From the NCBI GenBank assembly GCA_037074765.1, contig JBAMDO010000051.1, forward strand, positions 221,815-285,814: a DNA stretch of 64,000 bases, written 5' to 3'. Origin of the DNA: Mansonella perstans. Taxonomy: Eukaryota > Nematoda > Chromadorea > Rhabditida > Onchocercidae. A program made the position numbers and the translations under genes. The notes beneath the pieces were generated by a model that made no database searches, was not told the origin of the DNA, and worked only from the letters and a program-made list of their open reading frames with translations. Every line of letters begins with the position of its first letter. Within the stretch, counting starts at the first letter, position 1. This document shows, in pieces, positions 1-13,034 of the stretch.

Positions 1-3000
1 GAGAAGGAGCAGTTTATTCCTTATCTCACTCCTCATAACATTATAACTAATGTTTCAGCATTCCAGTGGAATTTTTATCTTGTCTTCTTATATCTAGAAG
101 AAATATCTTCTGTCATATTTCGCCTCTTATATCTTATATGTAATGTATTTTAGAATATCGCATCACTGATTTGTTGAAAATTTTATTTTATTTTTTCATG
201 TATCACATATTTTGTTTATCCTGACATATGCTGATGTTTCAATTCCGAATCATTATGGTGAAAATATGATTTTTTAGCTTATCAGGATCTTTCTATTTTG
301 CTGCAATTCTTCCTTATTGGGTTTTCTATCAGCAGAATAATTAAGTTATTAAACTCATAATTTCTTTTTTTTTTGAAATAGAAGGAGAAAGTAATTTTGA
401 TAATATTAGGATAGTTTTAAGGAGTTAATCGCATTTCAAAGAGTTCGAAGTTGTAAAAAATCATAAAAATTTCTTGATTCTCGCGATGGTTTAGCAATCC
501 TAGCTTTATTTCTTGCGGACAGAAGGCGAAAAAGCCGTAGATCTTAATCGTGGTATATTCTCTCTGAAATGTTTCTGAAGATATAAAACAGACGGATTAC
601 GAAATTCAGTGGAATATCGACAGAGAAATACATTGAATTATGAGATTTTCAATAAATATAGTAAAGGCAAAGGGATGCCTAGCAGATACAGAGCTCGAAA
701 TTCCATTTATCCTCCAATTAACATTGATTTCCGGGTACTTTTTTCGGCATATTTTGCCAAATAATACGTAACGGCGGCATTCTCCTGAAGTTTCATGATT
801 AGTTAAGTTGTTTGTAATTTAAGACCATTAACTGTGTACGGCGCTATCGTCAGGAAAATCTGGGACTTCCAGAACTATTCTTGAACGGAGATGTCGTTCA
901 CTAACAACATTTAGAAGCTTGAATTTTTGCTCATAAAATGAAACAAAAAGATTGCAAATCTGGAGCTAGTGATGACATTACTGAATTTGGAAATGATCTG
1001 TTCTAAGTGTGGTGGAAGGTGTCTCTTATATTCCCTACATCATTTTTAACACAGTGTGAAATATTTCGGTCTTGAAGTGATATATAGAACAGCATTCAGA
1101 TTAGCTGTAAAAAGTATCAGTTGGACTGTGACAAAATGCGATACTGATAGGGTCGGAATCAAGCTCTTCCTAAATTTTTAGCTCATCTCATATAAATGTG
1201 TAGGAATCTAAAGAACGTACGCTGAAAAGTGAGCTTACAAGGAAACCTTCAATGATGTCAGACACTGAGCTTGTTTGATCGCATTCGGTTACTATGAAAA
1301 TATCCTAAACTGCAATAGAATGGCGAATTGTCGATGATGAGTTATCTCATCGAAACATGTTATCCTATTAAGATCACTTAACTGAAGTACTATATTAGAA
1401 TTGACAAATAACATTATTCGTGATCTTTTAACATTAACCTTCCTATTAATCTCCATCAAAATCAGCCTAAATTAAAACCACTTAATTTCAAAAGAAGTTA
1501 TACACTTTGAAATGCTTATCAGAACAGTTAGCAGCATCAAATAATGAAAAATTAAACTGACATTAGTAAGTGTTGAGAAGATATGTTTTTTTAGGAGTAG
1601 TGGTCACATCTTTCAGTGGTGTGCCAAAAAAATTGATTATAAGTTGCTAAATTATAAATGTAAATATCCTAGATTCCAATGATACAATCAATGTTACAAA
1701 TTACCCTACAAACGCTACTGGTACACTTGAAAACAAGTCCTCGTAACCTTTTAGCACCACATTCTTGACCTCAACACTTTGAAGACATTTCCTTAATCCA
1801 AATGCTAACTGTTGAGTGCTGCAAAAATAAACACAAATGACCACCTGAAAAACGATATGTTGCACTTTGATGATTTCCTACAAAATAATATGATTGGCAA
1901 TAATGACAGTAAACACTTTGAAACTTTGAAAACAAAGTGACAAATCACTTACTATATGACATTTTGCAATTAATTATTTGTTATAGAAATAATAATAGCA
2001 TAGTGTGAACTAATTTGCGCCAAACATTTCGCAGTACAATTTTATTTTGATGTTTCCGACAAATGTTACTTCTGCACTTCAACAAGAATTGCGGTAATTT
2101 AATTCTCACATATTTCGTTTTCACATGCTTTCGTTGTTTCAACCTGCAGTATGAGATTTGCTGCTAGGTTAATTTTTTCTAGCCTCCTTAGAAATCAAAG
2201 CAAATAATCAATATCAACAGTTTATTTCTGTAATTTGAACTCATCAAAAAGACTGTTGACAAACAAGTAGAGTGGAAAAATCAAAATAAAGTTGCGAATT
2301 TTTTTATCACAATATAGCAATAATTGAAAAACATATCTAAACGAAGCAGCACATGGTTGTATCAATAGCATACACATGCATTACTAATTAGAAGCGAACA
2401 CAGGTTTAATCTCACTTTTTTTCTTGCCATTTTATTTAGCTTTATTTTCCACTTAACAATACTAATCTGAAAAATGACAATGCCCCGGTGATAATGACCA
2501 AAAATGCATCCTATCTATTATATGGCCTCAGCACTAGCTTATTTACCAGAATCTTTATTATTATTCATAAAATAAGATGAAATCTCTTTAAACGCAGATT
2601 TCTTCGAAGCAATGCACAGAAACAATGTGAGTTAATGGAAATACTATCACTTGCTTATAAAAGTTTAGATGGAACAGAAAACTTGGTATGAGTATACGGG
2701 TTGAAGCGCAATAATCACTGAAATCTGTTAAAAAAATAAATAAATTCAAACAACAAATTGCAAATCCATGCTATGGAAATTCTCTAGTGAAATCTATAAA
2801 AGATTCCAATTTTTGAATCCATTTAATAGGAATTGCTGGATTTTAAAAAATGCATTACTCAATGCTAAATCCTAACTAATGTTAGTTTTAAATTTCATAA
2901 TACAAAGATCCCAATAAATCTATCAATAAATAATGCTAATAACAATTAATAAACGGAAACAACTGTCTTTTCTTGTCTTAATTTCAAAAGAATTACAAAG

Positions 3001-4139
3001 TCCTTCCTATCTGATTTGCTTCAACTGTATCGTGGGCATCAATATCCCTAATTTTAACTGCGTTAGTTCTTTGAGACTGTTCAGCAGCATGACTAATCAA
3101 AAAAATCAGTTCTTCGCAATTTAAATCTAGTGTGTCTGAAATAAAAACCAATCTATATCGAAGTTTTCTTTGCACCAAAAAGCTTCATTATGCCGAAACA
3201 TCCCCAGAAAAAAATATGCAACATATCAACTTAAAATAAGTTAAAAATACACAAAAATAAGCTTGAGATATTAGATAATATACGAAAATAAGCTTGAAAT
3301 ATTAGAAAATATACAAAAATAAGCTTGAAATATTAGAAAATATACCAAAATAAGCTTAAAATATTAGAAAATATACAAATATAAGCTTGAAATATTAGAA
3401 AATATACAAAAATAAGCTTGAGATATTAGAAAAGACTAATTCATATAATTCAAGCGGAAGAGAAAAAACAGAAAGGCTCATTAAGTAACCGAAATGAAAA
3501 AAATGCAAAAACGAACTACTGGTCTATAAGAGAAAAGTGAGAGATGCATGAACTCAAAGAAATAGAGCAAATATTTCCAGCAACAACTATTTTTGCAGAA
3601 ATCAGAATAGCTCTACTGAATCTTAATGAGATTTTTGAGATAGAAAGAGTCTCGTAATTTCAGTTATAAACCAAAAAAATATACTACTGAATCATAAAGA
3701 AGGAACCTCTAATTTCAAAAGTCTGATTTTAATTAAAAAAGGACCCGAATGAATCGGAATTTTCTAGAGAAAATAATTTCAATACCGCTCAATTATAAAG
3801 GGGTTCGTAAATTTTTAAAAGTAGCACTACTAAACAGCAGTACTTAAAAACATTTATTAAATGTCACCTTGCTAGGACATGCTTAATCTCCCATCGCAAC
3901 CTCCTTAGTCGTTCTATTTTATAACAATTTATCATCCAATTATCTAATTAACTTCATCATTTCAGCTATATTTAACAGTAATATTTTCCTAAAATTTTAT
4001 AGTTATCCAATCATTCCTAAATTTTCACGTATTTCATAAATACACAATGATTTAAAAAAAGAAGAAAAAAACAGATTTTGAGTAAAAGCCACACATCCAA
4101 CTAAAAACTGCTAAAAACCATAAGGGAAATGTGGGAATA
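1..4139. other. Gap with no recognisable gene
   Basis: No exon chain with consistent phase was found on either strand. The part from about 480 to 1150 is less AT-rich than the rest and could be decayed repeat or unrecognised gene sequence, but stops interrupt every frame. A 31-bp tandem repeat lies at 3251-3436. The right end is the 3' flank of the gene at 4178-5746. Confidence 0.5.
3251..3436. repeat. 31-bp tandem repeat, six copies
   Basis: Unit starts fall at 3251, 3282, 3313, 3344, 3375 and 3406, an exact 31-base period. Each unit carries the core ATAAGCTT followed by a GA/AA-ATATTAGA stretch. Copies differ at only a few positions, so the array is recent or homogenised. The first and last copies are the most divergent. 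Confidence 0.95.
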
Positions 4140-4145
4140 TTTATT
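4140..4145 (-). terminator. Poly(A) signal AATAAA
   Basis: AATAAA on the minus strand about 33 bases past the stop codon of the 184-aa gene at 4178-5746, a normal spacing for a nematode cleavage signal. Confidence 0.6.
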
Positions 4146-4177
4146 GTGCTGTGTGGCATCGAATAACAAATCTGTTT

Positions 4178-5746
4178 TCAGTTATAGGCGACTGGTGCAG
4201 CGTTCAATCCAGGTATATTATTATTGTTGAAGGAGTGACGCTGATATCCACGCAAAACTCGATCTTTTAACCTGAAATCAAGAAGGCTCTAGAATACTTC
4301 GAAAAAGATGAACCAGTTCTTCAGTTCTTCGGTGTTTCTCTCTATTAATCACTTAAAAATAAGAAAACTAGTGATGACGGTTTTTCCTTCTCAGAAAAAC
4401 AGAGATAAAACGAAAGAGGGGTGGAAGATAATAGCAGAACAATGTCATTAAAAGCTCTAAAAAGTCAAAAGGATTAAAAAGAATTAGGAGGAAACAAAAC
4501 ACAGAAACAGAAAGGAAATAGATTTAAAAGGAAACAGTCAAAAGAATGCATTGCAACCGGAGTTCCAATACAAAGACTGAATGTATCAGAACATCAAGGA
4601 AGCATCAGCACATTAAGAACATTACTAAAATTCAGAAAAAAAAATGGTCGAAAAGTTGAAATGAGGTTAAAATGACTGCGTGATAATGAAGAAATACTTC
4701 AACGTAATTCTTTAATTTAATGAGAAAACGAACTTCTGGAACAGTGGAAAGGTCCACGCTTACCTGTCATCACCGTATTCGCAAACAATGCATTTTTTAT
4801 TCCGATTAAGTGCCAGCAAAACTTGATATGCTTGGGATGATTTCGTGATTGTATTATATGTACAATTGCGCAGGAGTACCAATTTCACCTCGAGCCTCTG
4901 AAAATAAAGTTAGGAAAACCAAAAATTTCCGCAGAAATTTGAGCTCTGAAGCCTTTTGTTTATTGTGTTTTATGTAATGAAGTGGAAGAATGCTCTATTA
5001 TGGTGGTTTTCTGACCAAGATTCAGATATCAGCAGATCGTATTATTCGTAATTATGGAACTCCTTACACGTAATTAAAGACTTGAGTTTTCTAATCGTGT
5101 AATTTCTGAAGCCAATACGTGATATAATTTCTGCTCTAGTTATAAGAAACCATCAATCTGTAAAAAAATCAGTAATAAGAAAACGATATCTACTGTCACA
5201 ATTGATATGTGCATTGAAACGATGAAACTCACTTCCAATGTACGTTCAACGTCAGGTACATCAACCATTTTGAAATCAACATTTAAAAATTCAATAGATT
5301 TAATTCTCCATGCTCTAATGTGAACTATACCACGAAGTAACCGTTGAAAATTAGGATAATTGGCCTGAAATGAATTGTAAAGAATTCGATTACCGGAACT
5401 ACAAAAATATTAATGAATGGGAGTCGAGATTATAAGAAAAGATGATAATTCTGCAATGTTATCTTTCCTCAAAGGCAAACTGGAAATTGCAGAAGATAGA
5501 GTACATAGTCGATCAGAACAATTCAACATGAAAACAAAAAAGCATGCATACAGCGAATGGACGAAGATCGCATCGAGAATGGAACTGCAAGATGAATTTA
5601 CCGCTGGTTGTTTCCATGACTGATAAGCGATCAGGTGACAAGCCCACACGATACATATAGTCGACACCATCCAAAAACTGCTGACCTGATGTTTTCAGCA
5701 GTAACTTCTCTGTTGCCATCGCAGTTAAACTTTTCACCAGAATCAT
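4178..5746 (-). CDS. Unrecognised 184-aa protein, four exons
   Basis: I do not recognise this protein. Exons on the minus strand are 5746-5552, 5364-5233, 4897-4764 and 4271-4178; phases join without a stop and give 184 residues. The start ATG at 5746 is preceded in frame by a TAA 14 bases upstream. Acceptors are TTTCAG-like (ATTTTCAG, ATTTCAG) and donors are GTGAGT and GTAAGC; the first donor (GTATGC after PFA) is the least certain. The protein has no signal peptide or membrane segment. It is basic and well mixed in composition, with motifs such as LLRGIVHIRAWRIKSIEF (residues 74-91) and a tail ending HSFNNNNIPGLNAAPVAYN. Codon use is unlike the surrounding AT-rich filler, and an AATAAA follows at normal distance. 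A real gene is likely; function is unknown. Confidence 0.75.
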
Positions 5747-6784
5747 CCCAGTTCGAAATTCGAAATTTTATCTTCAAAATTATTGATATTTAGTAAAGAA
5801 CGAGTGATAAGTGAATGGAAACCAGGAGCCATTTCAAAAATCAAACGTTGCCTTTATAAATTGTGCAACGGTTTCCCTTTTCCATATTTTCTACACATTT
5901 ACTAGAGCAAATCGTTCAAGTAAAACATCATCATGCAAAATGGATAACCACGGAGAGAATGCCATTAAGAATACAGAGGTAATGATAGTGATAATGAAAC
6001 TAATAATGATAAAGAAAGTATGTCGAAGCTAGCTAGGAGATGGAAAATTAGTGAATGATAAAGCATTAGAGCAGTCGCAATGATTAGGGTAGAGCAGAAT
6101 GGAAAAGAATTAAGTCGATCGTAACCCCATGTCAATGCGACGGATTTCCCCGTATCCTTCTCTCGAACCTAATCACTACCAACCAATGGTAATTCATAGC
6201 TTACGAATCCTGCGATTTTCAAATCGCGGACTTAGTGAGTGTAGTATAATCTTGACGGGCCGTGCCCAAATTTGACACTGTAGGAATAATAGATCGAGTG
6301 AAGAAGAATATTCGTGCTGGATTCCGTTAGCGTGGATTCAGCGTGGATTCCGAGTGGAAGTAGTGGGTATCTGAGATTCTCGTTCTTTTTCATATTCACC
6401 GCTCAATGTATTATGTTCATTGGTGCTTGTGGTACTATTGTGCGTCCATTCTCCGAATATACTTTTTCTCCGCTGTAAAATTTACCTTCCATAAGGTTTT
6501 GGTTGTAAAGAAAACAAAGTGAATTGCTGAAATAACAGTCGAAAATGAAAGACATGTGTAAAGTCCATGAAGAATATGTATATTTTGGCTAGTTTTTGCT
6601 ATTCGGACCACAAAATGTCTAAACTTACATAGGAAGAAATTTTCAAACGTATCATCAGATAAAAAGTTTCGTCTATTAGAACTGATTGTAATTTATCACA
6701 AGCTTACATAGTAAGAAATTCCATGATCATAGCTCTTTCGACTATCGTTTACGTTGGTCTGTTTAGCACCTATCTGACTAATTT
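5747..6784. other. Intergenic, GC-richer block, possible promoter
   Basis: No gene is seen. From about 6100 to 6450 the sequence is clearly less AT-rich than its surroundings. It contains a short inverted repeat (GCGATTT-TC-AAATCGC, 6212-6227) and a local reiteration of GTGGATTC near 6330-6350. It lies upstream of the minus-strand gene at 4178-5746 and may hold its promoter, but nothing shows this directly. Confidence 0.35.
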
Positions 6785-7560
6785 GAAATCCTCCGATGTT
6801 TGTCGTTTCACTTCTACCCGTCATCGGTTTTAACAATGCTATCTTGTTCTTTATGGTGAGTTTAATAAATTTAAGAGCCCAAACAGTGATTGTGGTTCTT
6901 ACAAGCCCGGATCATTTGCTGTTTGAGAATCAACCTTTGCAGCAATTCGTTTTTCCTTCTCTTCAAATTCGAATTCTACCACAAAACTACTGGGATTTTT
7001 TCCAAATCCAATTACTTTATAACAAAGTTGGCGACTCGTATACCAGTAAGTATTGCTAGCAGTTCCAACAGTGGTATACTTATACCTTTAATTGGAACAA
7101 CTTGATTTGTCGAAGAATATTGCGCTATTTCTTTCGTCGATATGTTTGTTTAAAATGTATACCGCTGCTGAATATGCAAAATTTGATGCGTGGAGTTGAT
7201 GGTTTCAGCGCCGCTCCGATCGTGTCTTTATCGTTTATCCAACTCATGGTGAGGATTTTTGTTGCACCTCCTTCGATTCTGTCTTGTTTCGGTATTGCAT
7301 TATTGAAATTTTGATGATTGGAAAGAAATTCGCGAATATTCATCGCCGCATTTTTGAAGATATCCTTTACTTCGCAATATTTATTTATAGCTTCCCTTGC
7401 TCCATTTGCTGACAACATGACATTATGCACATATAAATTCCTCCTGATTTCTAGCGTCAAATCTTCCATAACTTTCATTACCTTTTTTCTTTCTCTTATA
7501 GTAACTTTTAACGAATTAATTCCTGATATCAAATGAATTCCAAATGGCAATGTATTCCTT
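6785..7560 (-). mobile_element. Decayed BEL/Pao retrotransposon pol fragment
   Basis: On the minus strand, 7550-7125 is an open stretch of 141 codons that matches the reverse-transcriptase region of BEL/Pao elements: NLYVHNVMLSANGAREAI, then KDIFKNAAMNIREFLSN, then AIPKQDR. The catalytic YVDN-type box reads YVHN, so the essential Asp is lost. Downstream, after a frameshift near 7100, the typical AAVY and then VPIKGISIPLLELLAILTGI blocks follow, and the next part (LDLEKIPVVLW) is broken by several stops. No LTRs, gag or integrase are seen, so this is a dead internal fragment. It is a transposon relic, not a host gene. Confidence 0.85.
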
Positions 7561-8927
7561 ATATAACAAAATTGGCTGTTTTATTTTTTCAAGTAATAAG
7601 TAATCTTACACAAATTTTGCTAATCTCAATTACATTCATTGAAGTTTAGCGTAATTTTTCCAATTTATATCTTTTTTTTCCAATATATGCTGTTTTTAAG
7701 CACCAAGCTTATATTGTTCCTTTCAAAATTATTTATCTGAGAAATGATCATAGAAATCCGATTTTTTTCAAAATTCAGTTTGCAAAAAATTTTTCGAAAT
7801 GCTTAACAAATTGTTTGCAACTGAACTTCTATGAACAAAAAAGAAAGAACAAGATGAATTTTAGCAAATGCTTGAGTTCGTGCTTTTTTTTTAAAGTAAA
7901 AAGCTTCAATTTGCCAAAGCTTATTTTTTTAAATTTTTTTTTAGAGCTTATTTTTCAAATAAATCTTATGGGAATAATTTGTAATTTTTATGTTTACTTT
8001 TGTATTTTGAATTATTTACCATGAATGAAAATTATTAATTTAGCAGTAAAATATCTTACAACATTTTATATTATATATACTTCATCCTATTATTATTATT
8101 TTAATATCAGTTGTTTATCGGATTAGGGTCAAGAAATATACGAATTTCAACAGTTTTGAAATATTTTTTCTGTTAATTTATGATAGCAAAAGAGTGGGGA
8201 CGATACTAACATATAAAAGTAATACCTGAAATATTCAGAAAAGAAAATTTTAAGGATCGTTAAATTACTTGTGTTGTTATGGTAAAAAATGAATATGACT
8301 ATAAGATGATGTGATTAGGTGGAAGAAACAAACTTCGAAGTACTGGAAATTATCATTCTTCTGAATAATATTTATCAGCAGGTATTTTCATCGTCATACT
8401 CTGAAATTAAATTATTTTAATAAAATTTATTTTTTAACTTTAAATACTTGCCAAGTCATATTTTACCTATGACTTTATTATCGATTTGTTATAATAATTA
8501 TTAAGGTTTTAATTTAACGGGAAAATAATGAGCATCGAGTTGAAAATTTTAATTTCGAAGGTAACTGGAAGATAAACAAAAAACACTGAGAAGATTGACT
8601 GAAACCAAAAATCAAGCCTAATATCTATATCACTCTTTGCTTTAGTGCTGTTTGTTTTAATTAACCGTTGTATCAGTTTGTATAAAATTTTCGATTTACG
8701 AGATAGTAATGGTGAGACTAAATGATCTGAATTATGCGATCATGGCTAGGTAAAATAAGAATGATACAAAAGGCAAACAGTGAAAAGAAAACAAGAGCGT
8801 GTCAATATTGATACCTTCAATAGATTGCAGTGGGACTGTTGTTCCTGCTATCCTGACTTTTGATAGTGTTATTTCTAGGCCAAAAGCTTTGAACTGGTGT
8901 CTTTCTTATCATAATATCGCTTACGCG

Positions 8928-8959
<32 letters not shown>

Positions 8960-10658
8960 CCAATTCATTTAGTCTAATATGTTATGTTTCCTGATTATTG
9001 GATGTTGGATCGCGATTAGCTCAAGTTGATTTATTTCTGCTACTGCTAATATCACTATCATAATTGCTCGATTTTTTTTCTTAGAATGCAAGTTCAGTTA
9101 GTATTACAGGACGATTCAATGTGTGCTTTGAATTCCCAAATTCTGTTATCGTTGATTCAATCTTATCATTTTACAACGCCTTCTAAATTTAACTGCTCAT
9201 CTTTTACTAATAATATTGCAACGATAATCGTACAGCATTGCAAAATTTTGTTGCGGAACCATCATCCGTAAAATTAGTCATTAATCAATCATTGGTAAGA
9301 TAGCGCTATTTCAAAACATTTGAGATGCAGCAAATGTTTGAAAGTCTCGAAATTGATGCATAATTTAGAAATCTCCATCACAAATCGAATTTTTACGATA
9401 TATATCAGACAAATAATTGATCACACAAAGGGAATAATCAAATATGTTTAAAATTAAAGTGATGAAGCATTTTTAAATTCTCCTCTTGGAATATGTAATT
9501 TAATTCATTTTACAAATCTGTTTAATATTTAGTTAGATCTTAAATGGAGCATGAGAACATCATAAAGATCATACAACCATTCGCATATTGTAAACCACTT
9601 TCACTATATCTAAATCTAGTATCATAAATTCGCATGATTTTTTTTTCTGAACAAGTATAAACGACCGCAATTTTTCTTTTCCTATTCCAAGAAACAGTGA
9701 TCATTCTTGTGCAGTATATTCTTTGATAACTCTCTTATAAACTTCAACGTTCTCAACGAAATGAAGAAATTGGATCTTAGACCAGAACGACGAAACAAAT
9801 TTAATAGTTTTTGAAATTTCCATCTCGGAACATTTCATTGCATAATACTCCAAGAATGATGTAATGAAAACAAATATGAAATAAGTCATATTGGGCGACA
9901 ATTTTAGATTAAACATTTAAATGATTTATCAAATTTCCTCTCAACAAAAATAAAGTCGGGAAGAAAAAAACGAACAAAGATTTGAATACACTGATTGAAA
10001 AAAGAACAAACATGTGAAAGTTTTATTATTTCAATCTTTTGTTTATAATTCATAATTTCGGAAAAAAAACTTTACAATTACATAAAGAAATAATTATTAA
10101 AACTGAATTCATTCGTCAACAAAATGATAAGGAACTAAAGCATCGGAAATCATATGAAATATTTTTCACATTGTCGAATTATTTGCCACAAATTTCAAGA
10201 AAAAAAAAAAAATTATAAAATATTTTCCATTTTTTCTAGATTATCTAGATATTAATTATTTGGGCACAAAAAATTCTTTTCAGATAATTAACATTTAATT
10301 AAATTCTATTCATATAGTATGCACAAGTGCAAAACATAAAAAAGTAAGCCAAATGTGCAAGTGTAGCCAAATAACGAAATTGCTGTAAACGAATTCATGG
10401 CAGAAAAGAATACTAAATTGAATAATTTAATTGATGGCAAGGAATCTTAAAAATAATCGCTGTGATTTTCATATGCATCACGTAACAACGTGTAATGTGA
10501 CAAATGCAAATTTTTGTAAAATATTTGTACTTTTTTTTGTTTTATCTTTGATGCAAACACAAAAAAACAAAATATTTTTTAATAAAATATGTTTTCAAAA
10601 AAAAAAAATTTCCTTAAAATTAAAAATAAATGTTAATTAAAATAATGTTATTTAACTA
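7561..10658. other. Intergenic AT-rich DNA
   Basis: No multi-exon gene was found. A pure poly-T run lies at about 8930-8952. One short reading frame at 9701-9916 (minus) is listed separately. The rest is simple AT-rich sequence with scattered A and T runs. Confidence 0.5.
9701..9916 (-). CDS. Possible small secreted peptide, 71 aa
   Basis: A single open frame of 71 residues. A second in-frame Met (residue 10) would start a signal-peptide-like run, MTYFIFVFITSFLEYYA, followed by a 46-residue hydrophilic part with one Cys and several Lys and Glu residues, ending YKRVIKEYTAQE. Base composition is more balanced than its flanks. No splice partner or poly(A) signal was identified, and I recognise no family. 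It may equally be a chance frame or one exon of an unrecognised gene. Confidence 0.25.
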   Translation of the reverse strand: MFNLKLSPNMTYFIFVFITSFLEYYAMKCSEMEISKTIKFVSSFWSKIQFLHFVENVEVYKRVIKEYTAQE

Positions 10659-13002
10659 TTACCGCCAAAGGCAACGTTCTTTAAATACTGCACTGAAATT
10701 ATTATTTTGTTGCTTCAAATAATTGTGACATTTAGCTGTGACGATCCATGACCATGTAGAAATTATTATACCAATGAATATACTAACAGTCATTAATATT
10801 TGATCTGAAATGAATTAATTCTTGATACTACAATTCTTCTTGTAAAATTATTTCAAAAAAAAAGGAATGAAAATGTATTTTTCGTTTTCTTTTGATTCCT
10901 GAATTATTTTATTCATCATTGATCAAGATTATACTTTCAGGTGAGAAGCAGAAAATAATATTAATAATAATAATGGTGGTAATAATGGTAATTAAACAAA
11001 ATAAAATATTGCAAAAGAAAAAAGAAACAATGAAATGAAGGAAACAAAATTAAAGAAATAATTTCAAAATCATAGAGCATTGCAATTCTTCTAAATATAT
11101 AAATAAATTACTGCTTAAATAATCAAAAATTCAGAACATAGTCCTAATTAAGCAATTATTGAAATTTATGGCATATAAGTGATGAAGTACAAAAGAGAGA
11201 AAATAATTGTTCAGTTAATTAAAAGTATATGATTGCATAAAATTAATCATTGGAATATTTGCAGTATTTTTCCTTAACGCTTCAGATAATTTATTATGAA
11301 ACCAAAAAATTTTTAAATCACTTTTAAAACTAACCAAATTTCCTATTGAATGTTTGTTTCTTATATGTTATTGTATAATATAATGTATAAATAGCCAACA
11401 GAAGAAAACCTGCACATTGGACTATCTGAAAATATGCCAAAATTTTGATAATATTGAATTAATTAAAAAAGAAAATGCTGAATCAAAAGTGATTAAATTA
11501 ATAAAATAATTAATAAATTAAATTAAAATTTGCAATAAATTAGGCTTACGGAAATTTTTCGGATGCTAAATTTTGTATTTAAGCATTCGGCATGAATTTT
11601 TCAATATAAAAAAATATAGTACAGAGTATAATTAGTGTAAAATTGATATGTCTTGATTACGTTCAGTCTTGTTTGTAACGCTTTATATTGTAATGTTTAA
11701 ATATTACAGTCAATGAATTTTCACATAAAGTTTATCGCAAGCTCAGTGTATTCCTTAATATTTATTAAATATTTCCAAGTTGTTTAAACCAAAATGATGA
11801 CACTTTATCGAAAAAATTAAAATAACGGAATAATTTGAAACGTTTCTTTTTTTTTCAAATATAATTCTGAATGAATTACTGAATGCTTTATCTAATAACG
11901 ATTTATAAAATCAATCTTGATTTTTATTTTTAAATTTATCGTGTTAAATTTTTCCAGTTTACTATGGTGCTTTTACAATATGCAGAAGCAATATGTAAAA
12001 AGACTTTGTCTTCAAGTTTTAAAAATTATTTAGTCATCGCTTGCTTCCAGTTCTTTTTGAAAATTATTCAAAGATGTAATTTTCAGGAAGAACCATTCAG
12101 TCATACTAATGCTGATAGTAATCAATCTAACTGATTTGCTTTGAGGAAGGAATTCAGTAAACAATGATCAAATAGATAAAATATAGATCAAATAAAATAA
12201 CATAATTTCAACATTATTTCAACTACTAAATTTTACACGTAACTTCGTTTTTTTTTTTACTGTTATTTAAAATTACTAATAACTTTGTCAAATGACTATT
12301 TGTATGAATTAAAAATTTCAGCAAATATAATTTGAAAAAAAAAGTAACGAACAGAAGTAATAATAAATGGAAGTAAAAATGCTGGTTTTTCATAGTATAA
12401 GCCATAAAAAATCAGTGTAGCGGTAATTGTATTAATAATGACCAATACAACATCCAGTATAAAATTCACTGAATAAATGCCAAAATAAATGCTAACAATA
12501 TTGTAAGCAGATAAAATTAAGGCTGATGTTGCCACATATAGTGTTGCCATCTGAAATTTGAAAAAAAAATTCAAATTCAAGAGAAAATTCAAATCAATAA
12601 TTTATACACTTCATTATTACAGTGAAAAAATCAACAAAACATAAATGTATGAAGAAAGTTTGTTTACTTTGATCGAAAAAAAAAAGATAGAACTGTGAGA
12701 ATTTTTGAATGAAAGATGTTAAGCATAAAAAATATTCCAATAAATTTATTTCTTCAGTTTTAATCACAAAAAATATGTAATCTAAAAATAAAAAAAAGTT
12801 AAATTGATTTCGAGCAGTAGAGACAAGATTTTATAATTAAATTGACAATTAATTTGTAGGTTAATTTTGAAATAAAATTTAGAATATTTTTGAGTAGTAC
12901 TTTAATGTGAACGGTACCACCGCAGCATCGGTGAGTGTACTCAGTATCAGTATCGTATTCATCGGTGCAAAATATTTGGCACGGTAACCCACAACATCTC
13001 AT
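10659..13002 (-). CDS. LAPTM-like four-helix membrane protein, 178 aa
   Basis: Minus-strand exons 13002-12901, 12550-12353, 11425-11335 and 10804-10659 join in phase to 178 residues. The N-terminus is cytosolic-looking and Cys-rich (MRCCGLPCQIFC, then RCCGGTVHIK), the pattern of the nematode family related to lysosome-associated LAPTM proteins, where a CCxC-type cluster precedes helix 1. Four hydrophobic segments follow at about residues 36-60, 65-86, 90-117 and 133-153, with a polar tail ending KERCLWR. Proteins of this family sit in late endosome/lysosome membranes; that location is inferred from the family only. The exon 2 donor (GTTCGT) is weak but is the only phase-compatible choice seen. 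A TTTCAG 27 bases upstream of the ATG is a likely trans-splice site. Gene confidence is high; family assignment is moderate. Confidence 0.75.
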
Positions 13003-13028
13003 CGTCTTAAATGATGATCTATATTTGC

Positions 13029-13034
13029 CCTGAA
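13029..13034 (-). promoter_or_regulatory. Likely spliced-leader acceptor
   Basis: TTTCAG on the minus strand just upstream of the LAPTM-like gene leaves a leader of about 27 bases before the ATG, as in trans-spliced nematode mRNAs. No upstream exon with a matching donor was found. Confidence 0.4.

Noticed and set aside
5410..5670. 86-codon minus-strand frame overlapping exon 1 of the 184-aa gene
   Set aside because: It is another frame of the same exon and has no continuity with the following exons.
6796..7314. Plus-strand frames MFVVSLLPV... and MICRRILR...
   Set aside because: They are antisense to the BEL/Pao relic.
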